DNA from: Cyclobacteriaceae bacterium
Lineage (GTDB): Bacteria > Bacteroidota > Bacteroidia > Cytophagales > Cyclobacteriaceae
Direction: 5' to 3'
Assembly: GCA_028285685.1 (NCBI GenBank)
Contig: JANQOR010000018.1
Span: forward strand, 1 to 50,714
DNA length: 50,714 bases
The stretch's first letter is position 1. Every line of letters starts with the position of its first letter. This document shows positions 9,183 to 17,969 of the stretch, piece after piece. The notes beneath the pieces were generated by a model that saw nothing but the letters and a program-made list of their open reading frames with translations, was not told where the DNA came from and searched no databases. Both the position numbers and the translations under genes were made by a program.

Positions 9183-9320
9183 GTGAGAATATTAAAAACA
9201 GTACTGTTGACTGCATTTTTAGCCACATTGTTAATCGCATTTGCAATTGGTTGCGGCGATAAACCTGGACATACTGGGCCCAGGGAAAACATGGTCGAAT
9301 TGTTTGATAGGAATTTTTAG
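9183..9320 (+). CDS. Small lipoprotein, 45 residues
   Basis: A GTG-started frame 15 bp after the NHL lipoprotein gene encodes a positively charged N-terminus (MRILK), a long hydrophobic stretch and a lipobox AIGC at residues 21-24. A short polar tail of about 21 residues ends FDRNF. The architecture is that of a mature peptide lipoprotein. It may be cotranscribed with the upstream gene. No family recognised. The entropy of such a short frame leaves doubt, but a signal plus lipobox in the right order is unlikely by chance. Confidence 0.6.
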   Translation: MRILKTVLLTAFLATLLIAFAIGCGDKPGHTGPRENMVELFDRNF

Positions 9321-9367
9321 CAGAAAAAAGTCTATCTTAAATGCTTGTTTAACCTAATCGAAAAATT

Positions 9368-9853
9368 ATGGCAGATAGTAAATATGCTGGCTTTTGGCTA
9401 AGATTTGTAGCCTACATCATTGATGCGATTATCCTAAATATCCTTCAATGGATTTTAATTCTTCCACTACTTGGTGCAGTCGGACTTGGAATAGGGGCAA
9501 CTTCGGATGGCTTTGACTTTAGCTCAATGACCGAAGGAGATATCATCGCTATGGCAACCGCCGTTATGGGTGTGATTTTTGCTGGTGGACTTATTGGAAT
9601 CGTTGTGAATATTTTGTATTTCGCTTTAATGCAATCAAGCAAACTGCAGGCTACAGTTGGAAAATTGGCTCTGGGCTTGAAGGTTACCGACGCGAAGGGT
9701 GGTAGAATTGATCTTGTTAAAGCGATCATTCGAGAGATTGGTAAAATTGTTTCCGGGATCATTCTCATGATTGGATACATCATGGCTGGATTCACCGAAA
9801 AGAAACAAGCACTTCATGATATGATCGCTAGTACATTAGTTGTCAAGAAATAG
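9368..9853 (+). CDS. RDD family membrane protein (short)
   Basis: A 161-residue polytopic protein with the RDD-family opening YAGFWLRFVAYIIDAIIL (Arg and the membrane Asp present), two further hydrophobic segments and the later motif GKLALGLKVTDAKG. The closing segment TEKKQALHDMIASTLVVKK matches the usual RDD end (QALHDxxAxTxVV). RDD proteins are small integral membrane proteins of mostly unknown role, some linked to ion transport. It faces a larger RDD gene at 9899-10603, with a shared hairpin between them. Confidence 0.92.
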   Translation: MADSKYAGFWLRFVAYIIDAIILNILQWILILPLLGAVGLGIGATSDGFDFSSMTEGDIIAMATAVMGVIFAGGLIGIVVNILYFALMQSSKLQATVGKLALGLKVTDAKGGRIDLVKAIIREIGKIVSGIILMIGYIMAGFTEKKQALHDMIASTLVVKK

Positions 9854-9878
9854 CCATTCAAAAGACATTAGTGAAAAG

Positions 9879-9900
9879 CCCTCCACTGGAGGGTTTTTTT
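9879..9900 (+). terminator. Rho-independent terminator after the short RDD gene
   Basis: CCCTCC at 9879-9884 pairs with GGAGGG at 9888-9893 across a three-base ACT loop and is followed by seven T (9894-9900). The T run overlaps the stop codon of the convergent RDD gene. The opposite strand has only four A before the stem, so bidirectional action would be weak. Confidence 0.85.
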
Positions 9901-10603
9901 ATGCCCCAAACTCCTGGTTGGCAATATGTTCATAGTCAGCAATGACGGTATAGAGAAATTTAACATCAGGAAGATCGGTTTCGATCTGAAACTTTCCTTT
10001 GATTTTTTCAGCGATGCTCGCAACACCTTCTGCATTGAAACCTTGCCTTCGCATTTCAAGCGCCTTTTTCATCAATTCGATCTGTTGATCATTTAGTTGC
10101 TTCACAACAGGAAACGTGACAACATGGTCGGATTTTGTGGGATTTTTCACTACGGCCTGAACATCAACGTCTCGTACCTTGATCACGATCGTACCGGCTG
10201 CAAGGTCCCCGATTCGCTGCCCGTTTTGGGTAACAATTATTGAAATAACACTGACACCGCCATACATCACGTAAATGTCAATGAGTCTGAAGAGCCACCG
10301 CAGCAAATAACTTCCAATGGTAGGTGTGGTACCATCTAGTTTTACAACCTTGATGTTCATTGCCCTTTTGCCAAGTGACTGACCACTCCCAAAGTATTCA
10401 AAGAGGAAGGAGTAGAACATAAATGGAATGGCAAGGATAAGAGCCATCCAACCTTCAAGATCCAGGTTGGAAAGGGCAGCGGAGAATGCCAGGAGTACAA
10501 AAAAAATGATAATGGCATCAATGAAAAACGCCAGTATACGCTCACCTAAACTAGCAATTTCAAGGTCTATTTCAATATTCTGATTGGTAACGAACTTCGC
10601 CAC
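9899..10603 (-). CDS. RDD family membrane protein with C-terminal soluble extension
   Basis: A 234-residue protein. An RDD core (LGERILAFFIDAIIIF, then GKRAMNIKVVKLDGTTPT and GQRIGDLAAGTIVIKVRD) is followed by about 85 soluble residues. This longer form is the one usually found beside SpoIIM-like and MoxR-cluster genes. It is divergent from the SpoIIM-like gene at 10691, so both may share the intervening promoter region. Function is not established. I infer a part in the same membrane-associated system. Confidence 0.92.
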   Translation of the reverse strand: MAKFVTNQNIEIDLEIASLGERILAFFIDAIIIFFVLLAFSAALSNLDLEGWMALILAIPFMFYSFLFEYFGSGQSLGKRAMNIKVVKLDGTTPTIGSYLLRWLFRLIDIYVMYGGVSVISIIVTQNGQRIGDLAAGTIVIKVRDVDVQAVVKNPTKSDHVVTFPVVKQLNDQQIELMKKALEMRRQGFNAEGVASIAEKIKGKFQIETDLPDVKFLYTVIADYEHIANQEFGA

Positions 10604-10690
10604 TCTTTACTTGATCAATTTTCATCGCAAGCTTATACAAACCACGATTAATAATTGACATATTTGCCAAATACACATTTCGTGAAGTGA

Positions 10691-11650
10691 ATGAAGCAAT
10701 CGGTTTTTGTCAAGTTGAACAAAGAGAAATGGGAGGATTATGAAGAGATTTTAGAAAAGAAAAATCCGTCTTCTGACGATCTGTCTAAGATCTATATACA
10801 TCTAACGGAAGACCTTGCATTCTCCAAAGCCAAATACCCTAAAACCTCCCTGACAGTTTATCTGAATAAACTCTCACTCAAGGTTCATAACCTCATTTAT
10901 CGGAACAAGCCCGAAAGAAAGGGCAGGTTTTTGAAATTTTGGAAGACTGAAGTCCCTGACGAAATGTTCAAGGCACGCATGCCCATGCTTTATTCTTTTC
11001 TAATTATGGCGGTGGGAGTGCTCACAGGTGCTATGTCGACGGCACATGATGAAACTTTTGCTCGCCTAATTCTAGGAGATGGATATGTTGATATGACTAT
11101 CCAGAATATCAGAGATGGAAATCCCATGGGCGTCTATGGGAGCAGTGACGAATGGTATATGTTTTTTGCCATTACCTCAAACAACATTCGTGTTTCATTC
11201 CTCGCTTTTGTAGCTGGAATTTTGACCTCCTTTGGGACTGGTTTTATCCTTTTTAGAAATGGAATAATGTTAGGAGCTTTTCATTACTTCTTTTTCCAAT
11301 ATGGACTTTTTGATGAAACGATCCTGTCGGTATGGGTGCATGGCACAATGGAAATTTCTGCTATTATCATTGCTGGAGGTGCAGGTATTCGTATGGGGAA
11401 CGCACTCTTGTTTCCAGGGACCTATCCAAGAAGTTATTCCTTTCGTCAAGGTGCTAAAAGTGGATTGAAGATCGTGATGGGTCTCTTTCCCTTTTTTGTC
11501 ATTGCCGGCTTCATTGAGTCGTTTCTTACTAGATATACCGAATGGCCTTTAGCTGCCAAGCTTTTTATTATCTTAGGATCACTATTCTTAATCGTTTACT
11601 ACTTCATTTATCTACCGACCCGCACACATCATGGAAGCTCCAAGAATTGA
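10691..11650 (+). CDS. SpoIIM-like (stage II sporulation protein M / DUF95) membrane protein
   Basis: A 319-residue protein with a soluble N-terminal third, including the conserved LNKLSLKVHNLIYRN stretch, followed by about five membrane helices. Motifs SNNIRVSFLAFVAGI, GFILFRNGIMLGAF and HGTMEISAIIIAGGAGIRMG are typical of the SpoIIM/DUF95 family. In non-sporulating Bacteroidota it sits with MoxR/DUF58 genes and has nothing to do with sporulation. It is the first gene of a compact plus-strand operon and overlaps the next gene by 20 bp. Confidence 0.92.
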   Translation: MKQSVFVKLNKEKWEDYEEILEKKNPSSDDLSKIYIHLTEDLAFSKAKYPKTSLTVYLNKLSLKVHNLIYRNKPERKGRFLKFWKTEVPDEMFKARMPMLYSFLIMAVGVLTGAMSTAHDETFARLILGDGYVDMTIQNIRDGNPMGVYGSSDEWYMFFAITSNNIRVSFLAFVAGILTSFGTGFILFRNGIMLGAFHYFFFQYGLFDETILSVWVHGTMEISAIIIAGGAGIRMGNALLFPGTYPRSYSFRQGAKSGLKIVMGLFPFFVIAGFIESFLTRYTEWPLAAKLFIILGSLFLIVYYFIYLPTRTHHGSSKN

Positions 11651-12527
11651 ATTTTACAGACTCCGAGATTTTGGCAAAAAGATCAATGCGACCATTGAGT
11701 TTTTAAGAGAGAATTTCAAGGGACTTTTCCTATGTCTCCTCCTAATCGGAGGCCCAGCCGCCTTGCTGTTGAGTATTGTATTTAAAAATGTGATGGGCTC
11801 CTTTTTTACCCTGGGCTTTGAAACAGGATCCGGAACTCCACCTGACCTTCTAAATTTCTTTTCGCTGCTCGGTGGTAACTATTTCCTTATGATGCTGGTG
11901 AGTTGGCTAACGGTCACCTTCATTGTGAGCGTTACCTTCTCTTATATGAAGCTTTACAATGAAGGGGTAGCGAAGACGGCAGGAGTGGGAGAAGTTTTCA
12001 GACTGGCTCTTTCAAAATATGGTGGACTGCTGTTGCTTGGGTTTTTGATCGCTTTGGTGACAATTGTGGGAATGTTCTTCTTCTTTCTACCCGGAATATA
12101 CCTCGGAGTAACCTTGTCCCTCGCTTATCCCATTTTTGTCTTCGAAAAGGTAGGTATAGGTACCGCATTTAGCAAGACATTCACCCTAATTCGGGATAAA
12201 TGGTGGAGCACGTTTGGGTTACTCATCGTCTCATACCTAATCGCTTATGCGGTTCAAATGGTTTTCTCCATACCATTGGCTTTTCTATATGTGGTAGAAA
12301 TGTTTTCTGTAGTTGAGGAGATGGAAGCTGGTTCGGGAGACCCTACCTCCATACTCGACATGTTCTCCTCGGGGTACATGACATTTGCAATGGCGGTATC
12401 GATGGTTGGAACGTACATGACGTACTGCATTCCGCTTGTCGCTTTGGGTTATCAATATTCCAATTTAATTGAACGGTCAGAGGGCAGAGGTTTAATGAAC
12501 GAAATCGAGGACTTTGACACCAAGTAG
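11631..12527 (+). CDS. Polytopic membrane protein of the MoxR-linked cluster
   Basis: A 298-residue protein with about six predicted membrane helices and no catalytic motif I can identify. It resembles the glycerophosphodiesterase-type membrane-domain / DUF4013-like proteins in general layout, with long loops after helix 1 and an FSKTFTLIRDKWWSTFGLLI segment. It occupies the slot between SpoIIM-like and DUF4129 genes that such clusters usually fill with a six-helix protein. It overlaps both neighbours, so translation is probably coupled. Confidence 0.75.
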   Translation: MEAPRIEFYRLRDFGKKINATIEFLRENFKGLFLCLLLIGGPAALLLSIVFKNVMGSFFTLGFETGSGTPPDLLNFFSLLGGNYFLMMLVSWLTVTFIVSVTFSYMKLYNEGVAKTAGVGEVFRLALSKYGGLLLLGFLIALVTIVGMFFFFLPGIYLGVTLSLAYPIFVFEKVGIGTAFSKTFTLIRDKWWSTFGLLIVSYLIAYAVQMVFSIPLAFLYVVEMFSVVEEMEAGSGDPTSILDMFSSGYMTFAMAVSMVGTYMTYCIPLVALGYQYSNLIERSEGRGLMNEIEDFDTK

Positions 12528-13200
12528 AAAATTTCTTCTTGCCTTTATTCTTATACTTTCTTCAACCTTCATCGTTGGGGATGACCAGGTGACTGATATT
12601 CGGCAATTTGATGGAACGGAAATGTCGAACTATGCTGAAAGCAAGGATTTTAGCTACATGAATCTAACGATCCAGCCACCTTCTATTTGGCAAAGACTGA
12701 AGTGGTGGTTTGCTGCTATGATCACAAAAATCTTCGGAAACCCAAACACACCTTGGCTGTCAAATGTGCTTTTCTACATCATTTTGGTTGCAGTACTCGG
12801 ACTGGCTATTTTCTATATGATCAGGTTGAGGTACGGAAAAGGCTTTTCGGCTGATGCCAGACATTTTACTCGGTCGACGGTCGGCTCCGACATTATGAGT
12901 GAAAAAGTGGATTACGACCAGCTAATTGACTCTGCACTTGAAGAGAAACAGTACAAACTGGCAATCCGCTACTTGTACCTAAGAACCCTACTATTTCTCT
13001 CAAGCAGGGAGATCATACGGTTCAAGGAATGGAAATCGCCTTATGATTATGAAAAAGAACTAGACATCAATGTTGCTCCAATGTACCGATCCTTAACAGA
13101 TCTCTTCGAGCATGCCTGGTATGGAGATTTCAATGTTGGTGACGACGATTATAAGGATGGTGAAAGGCTAGTAGTGGCAATTGAGGAGAAGTTGAAATGA
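12514..13200 (+). CDS. DUF4129 domain protein
   Basis: A 228-residue protein with a signal/anchor at the N-terminus, a second membrane segment near residue 90 and a cytoplasmic C-terminal DUF4129-type domain. The latter shows DSALEEKQYKLAIRYLYLRTL and FEHAWYGDF. It starts at a TTG (12514), because stops lie in frame immediately upstream. The 14-bp overlap with the preceding gene fits coupled translation. DUF4129 domains are often fused to transglutaminase-like proteins or encoded beside MoxR. Its biochemical role is unknown. Confidence 0.85.
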   Translation: MTPSRKFLLAFILILSSTFIVGDDQVTDIRQFDGTEMSNYAESKDFSYMNLTIQPPSIWQRLKWWFAAMITKIFGNPNTPWLSNVLFYIILVAVLGLAIFYMIRLRYGKGFSADARHFTRSTVGSDIMSEKVDYDQLIDSALEEKQYKLAIRYLYLRTLLFLSSREIIRFKEWKSPYDYEKELDINVAPMYRSLTDLFEHAWYGDFNVGDDDYKDGERLVVAIEEKLK

Positions 13201-14338
13201 AAAAGGATAAAATTTTTGTCTACGTGTTTGTTGGACTTTTCATCATCTATGTGGTGATGGACATGCTTGCACCTAAGCCGATCAATTGGATGGTCACATT
13301 CAAGCCAGGTGATAAGAATCCATTTGGTGGCTTCATCCTAAATGAAAGGTCGGCCGATCTATTTCAAAATGGACTGGGGCTATCGAACAATACAATTGCA
13401 GAACTGGCTGAGAATGAAACGAATATGTTGATTTTGGCTGAAAGAGCTGATGTTGACCGAACTGATCTTGATAAGTTATTCGAGGTAGTTTCCGACGGGG
13501 GAAACGTTTTGATTGCAGCTAACAGTTTCGCTGATGAGTTCAAGGATACCCTTGAGTTTGAATCACATTTCGAATTTCAATTGCTGAATCAAGACATCCT
13601 TGAAGCACCGGAAACGACAATAACCCTTTTTGATTCGTTGGAATATACCTATCCTGCAAGCCTGGTTTCGAACTATTTTGAGTTGGGAGATTCATCTAGT
13701 TGGAACGTGGTGGCTTCAAAAGAGGAGGGTCCGGTAGCAATAACCAAGAGAGTTGAGATGGGGACTATTACTCTAGTCTCCGTGCCGTACATATTTACCA
13801 ATTTCGGCCTGCTCATTAACGACAACTACCAGGCATCTGCCAGCTTATTGTCAGTGCTGCCTGAAGATCAGGTGCATTATACGATGTTTTACCAATCAGG
13901 GCGTGGAGAACCACAAACACCTTTGCGGTATTTTCTGAGCGAAGATGCGCTCAGATGGTCACTGTACCTTGGACTGTTTTTGATTCTTTCATTTTTAATG
14001 ATCTCCTCAAGAAGAAAGCAAAGAGCTATCCCAGTCATATTGCCTCCGACAAATGCAACAGTGGAATATGTCAAAACGCTTGGGTCACTTTTCTTTAGGG
14101 AGAGAGACCATAGGAATGCAGCAATGAAGCTGATCAACCATTTTCTGTCGCAGATCAAGGAGAGATACTATGTTAAGGTCGAATACACAGAAAAATTCTA
14201 TGACATCTTCTCGTCAAAAAGTAATGTGGATAGAGAACATGTGATCAAAACCTTCGAACTGATTCAATATGTAAAGTCGGAGTCTCAAATAGGACAACAA
14301 GTATTAATTGATTTATCTAGAAAAATAGAAATATTTAA

Positions 14339-14342
<4 letters not shown>
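13197..14342 (+). CDS. DUF4350 domain membrane protein
   Basis: A 381-residue protein with an N-terminal membrane segment (residues 7-24) and an extracytoplasmic DUF4350 domain. That domain has MLILAERADVDRTDLDKL and the strand-turn SDGGNVLIAAN, a GATase-like fold in family models. A second membrane segment near 255-270 precedes a cytoplasmic tail. It overlaps the previous stop by four bases (ATGA) and the MoxR gene likewise. It is a standard component of the MoxR/DUF58 cluster and its function is unknown. Confidence 0.85.
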
Positions 14343-15310
<968 letters not shown>

Positions 15311-15320
15311 GGATGTTGAG

Positions 15321-15689
15321 ATGAAGATTCATTACAATCCGAAACTCAAGCAATTGGCAAGAAATCTTAGAAACAATAGCACATTGTCTGAGGTATTGCT
15401 ATGGAACGAGTTGAAGGGTAAGAAGCTGTATGGGTACCAGTTCATGCGGCAAAAACCAATCGGAAATTTTATTGTCGATTTCTTCTGTTCTAAGCTGGCT
15501 CTTATTATCGAAATAGATGGAGATAGCCACTACCATGAGGAAGCTTTCAAGGCTGACCTACTTCGTCAGACAGAGCTTGAAAAATTAGGATTGAATTTTT
15601 TAAGGTTCGATGATAGTGAGGTTAAAAAGGATATGGGAAACGTAATTCGAGTCATTGAAAACTACATCTTGGGCTATGAGGAACGTTAG
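15321..15689 (+). CDS. DUF559 endonuclease-like protein
   Basis: A 122-residue DUF559 protein with the hallmark LARNLRNNSTLSEVLLWNEL, FMRQKPIGNFIVDFFC and IEIDGDSHY motifs. Asp53, Glu64 and Asp66 form a PD-(D/E)xK-like acidic set related to very-short-patch-repair nucleases. It is oriented with the operon but unrelated to it by function, and it separates MoxR from DUF58, which normally abut. A 229-bp element with 33-bp inverted ends follows its stop codon directly. I infer that gene and element came in together. Nuclease activity is inferred from the fold only. Confidence 0.9.
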   Translation: MKIHYNPKLKQLARNLRNNSTLSEVLLWNELKGKKLYGYQFMRQKPIGNFIVDFFCSKLALIIEIDGDSHYHEEAFKADLLRQTELEKLGLNFLRFDDSEVKKDMGNVIRVIENYILGYEER

Positions 15690-15690
15690 A

Positions 15691-15919
15691 ACAACCCCCC
15701 AACCCCCTTTATTAAGGGGGAATCGTCCAGAAAATTCATTATCAAGAAGAGTTTCAGAGCAAATGGGATTATTCATTTGGAATTGCCTCAATTCCTTGCC
15801 TGTGAGTTTAAAGCCGTCTTGGTCAACATTTAAATTATTCCAAAAAATTATCTGGCGAGATTTAATAGAAATTTTTGCAGGTCACTATTCCCCCTTAATA
15901 AAGGGGGCAAGGGGGTTGT
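15691..15919. mobile_element. REPIN/MITE-like element with 33-bp inverted ends
   Basis: The left end 15691-15723 and right end 15887-15919 are reverse complements over 33 bases with three differences clustered at one spot. Each end contains its own hairpin, CCCCCTT-TATT-AAGGGGG, so the layout is two palindromes in mirror orientation around a spacer of about 163 bases. There is no transposase. The left end begins one base after the DUF559 stop, and the right end overlaps the first codons of the long DUF58 frame. The open frame across it is not a gene. Whether it is a MITE, a REPIN or a bidirectional terminator pair cannot be told from one copy. Confidence 0.7.
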
Positions 15920-15929
15920 GTGGTTTATC

Positions 15930-17249
15930 GTGAAAATATTCCCGACATATCGCTTCTACCTTACTGGCATAATACTCATCATTGTGCTGTTCGTAGGATA
16001 TTTCAGTCCAATTCTTTTCAGTATTGCAAAGGGACTCACGCTCGCTTTTTTACTTCTTTCTTTTGCCGATATCGTGCTTCTGTTTTGGACCGGTGGAAGA
16101 ATTGTTTTGGAACGTCATCTGCCGGATCGTTTTTCAAATGGAGACGAAAATAAGGTGTCTTTCGACATATCCAGCCTGTACAAGTTCTTGATAGCGGTCG
16201 AGGTAATTGACGAGATACCAGCCAATTTTCAGCAGAGAGATTTGAAACTTCAGATGGACCTTCCTCTTGGGAGTCAGGAAGCAAAATCATACATTCTTCG
16301 CCCAACGCAGAGAGGTGAGTACCTTTTTGGGAAAACGAATACGTTGGCTACCACTTCTTTGAAATTGCTTGCAAGACGGCAGATTTTTGGTCAGGACCAA
16401 ATGGTCAAGGTCTATCCATCTTTTTTGAATCTTCACAAATATGAGCTTGCAGCTATTTCACAAAACCTGCGAATGAGCGGGCAAAAACGGATGCGACGGA
16501 TCGGTCAAAGTACCGAATTTGATCACATAAAGGAATACGTTTTAGGTGATGATCCAAGGCATATCAATTGGAAAGCATCAGCTCGTAAGACAGACCTGAT
16601 GTTGAACCATTATGTAGATGAAAAGTCTCAACCCATCTACTCTGTCATCGACAAAGGCCGCCCAATGAAAATGCCTTTTGAAGGTATGACCCTCCTTGAC
16701 TATTCAGTCAACGCTTCGCTGGTGCTATCGAACGTGGCGATCAAGAAAGGAGATAGGGCAGGATTGATCACCTTTCAGCACAAACCTCAAACTTTTATCC
16801 CAGCCAGGAAGCGGAACTTGCAATTAAACTTTTTGCTAGAAGCCCTTTACAACCAAGAAACTCAGTTTAATGAACACGACTTTGCTACTTTGTACTGGTA
16901 CATTCAGCAAAAGGTCAAGCAGCGCAGTCTACTATTGATGTATACCAATTTCGAATCTATTTATGCCCTGGAACGTCAACTTCCATATTTGAAACTGATC
17001 AACAGACATCACTTGTTGCTTTTGATTTTCTTCAGAAACACAGAACTTGACAAGGTGATTGATGGACCAACGAAATCTAGCCTGGACGTTTACAATAAGT
17101 CGATTGCGAGTCAAATTGAGGATGAGAAGCGGAATATTCAGTCGGTCCTGACCCACAATGGGATTCTATCCTTGTATACCACTCCGAGGAATTTGAATGC
17201 GCATGTGATCAACAAGTATATCGAGATTAAGACGAAAAGATTACTATAG
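15930..17249 (+). CDS. DUF58 domain protein, MoxR partner
   Basis: About 439 residues with two N-terminal membrane helices, a beta domain and the DUF58 core. The core shows DHIKEYVLGDDPRHINWKAS and LMLNHYVDEKSQPIYSVIDKG, a von-Willebrand-A-like region with a metal-site-like Asp. DUF58 proteins are the usual binding partners of MoxR ATPases. I prefer the GTG at 15930 (MKIFPTYRF), since the GTG at 15918 lies inside the inverted-repeat element. The insertion therefore sits a few bases ahead of this gene and may have separated it from the operon promoter or changed its expression. Confidence 0.92.
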   Translation: MKIFPTYRFYLTGIILIIVLFVGYFSPILFSIAKGLTLAFLLLSFADIVLLFWTGGRIVLERHLPDRFSNGDENKVSFDISSLYKFLIAVEVIDEIPANFQQRDLKLQMDLPLGSQEAKSYILRPTQRGEYLFGKTNTLATTSLKLLARRQIFGQDQMVKVYPSFLNLHKYELAAISQNLRMSGQKRMRRIGQSTEFDHIKEYVLGDDPRHINWKASARKTDLMLNHYVDEKSQPIYSVIDKGRPMKMPFEGMTLLDYSVNASLVLSNVAIKKGDRAGLITFQHKPQTFIPARKRNLQLNFLLEALYNQETQFNEHDFATLYWYIQQKVKQRSLLLMYTNFESIYALERQLPYLKLINRHHLLLLIFFRNTELDKVIDGPTKSSLDVYNKSIASQIEDEKRNIQSVLTHNGILSLYTTPRNLNAHVINKYIEIKTKRLL

Positions 17250-17294
17250 TCCTTCCTGTGAAAGGGCTAAATGTTTAGATTCTCTGTAGATTTT

Positions 17295-17492
17295 CTAGGC
17301 CTCTACAAGGTCACCTTTGGAGTATCCCAGCATTTCAATTTTGTCTACCAAAAACTGGAAGTAACGGTCCTCAAACTCAACATCAACCTGAGACTCTGAG
17401 CTGTTGACCTTAAAAATGTTTTGAGACTGCTCCAAGGTTGACAAAATATCATCAACCTCTTGTTGTGACTTTACCTGGATTTTTCGTTTCAT
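17295..17492 (-). CDS. Small acidic protein of unknown function
   Basis: A 65-residue protein with no signal peptide or membrane segment. A basic start (MKRKIQVKS) is followed by an alternating helix-strand pattern, VDVEFEDRYFQFLVDKIEMLGY. It is not recognised. The codon usage and amino-acid pattern look protein-coding, and it is preceded by a spacer holding a perfect 16-bp palindrome. It may be a single-gene unit. Confidence 0.55.
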   Translation of the reverse strand: MKRKIQVKSQQEVDDILSTLEQSQNIFKVNSSESQVDVEFEDRYFQFLVDKIEMLGYSKGDLVEA

Positions 17493-17568
17493 TTTAGTGG
17501 ATTTTAGAATTACCCGTCAAATCAACCATCCGGCTCAATAAAGATAAGAAATGTTGAGTAAGATTCAT

Positions 17569-17584
17569 AAGTCTGGACAGACTT
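17569..17584. promoter_or_regulatory. 16-bp palindrome AAGTCTGGACAGACTT
   Basis: Seven-base arms around a two-base spacer, in the 105-bp gap between the VOC gene and the 65-residue protein gene. There is no T run, so it is not a terminator. The size suits a dimeric repressor. It lies about 77 bp upstream of the small gene's start codon. The function is an inference. Confidence 0.4.
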
Positions 17585-17597
17585 ACAAATGGGTGGA

Positions 17598-17969
17598 CTA
17601 GTCGATTGCTTCTCCGAACGTAATTCTATGCCCATCTATGGTTGTGATGGCAAACTCCCTTTGTCCCCAGGGTTTATCAGAAATTTCGCGCATGTTTATC
17701 TCCTTTGCCTTGAATTCCTGATATAAGTCGTCGATGTTCTGGACATCGATATAGGCAAAATATGAGTGATTATTGGTCTCAAATGCTGACCTGTCGTCAG
17801 AGCATTCTCCTAACATCACCACAAACCCTTCTCTTCTCAGTGTATGCCATCCTTCTACTTCCCACACGGTGCTGAATCCAAGCTGATTGATATAGAAGTC
17901 GACCGATCTTGCTAAATCTTTAACGGCCAAAACATAGTTAGTGCCTGTGATTTCTGAGGAGTTTTCCAT
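17598..17969 (-). CDS. VOC (glyoxalase/bleomycin-resistance) family protein
   Basis: A 123-residue single VOC domain with beta-alpha-beta-beta-beta units. The opening NYVLAVKDLARSVDFYINQLGFSTVWE and the closing WGQREFAITTIDGHRITFGE are family-typical. It lacks enough features to assign a substrate. His at the conserved metal position is not obvious in the first strand, and Glu near the end is present. Its start directly abuts the upstream DUF3137-like gene's stop, so the two form an operon. Confidence 0.85.
   Translation of the reverse strand: MENSSEITGTNYVLAVKDLARSVDFYINQLGFSTVWEVEGWHTLRREGFVVMLGECSDDRSAFETNNHSYFAYIDVQNIDDLYQEFKAKEINMREISDKPWGQREFAITTIDGHRITFGEAID

Noticed and set aside
15655-15933. 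92-residue frame across the inverted-repeat element
   Set aside because: It begins inside the DUF559 gene, reads both palindromic ends (PPLLRG and SPLIKGA) and has no family similarity.
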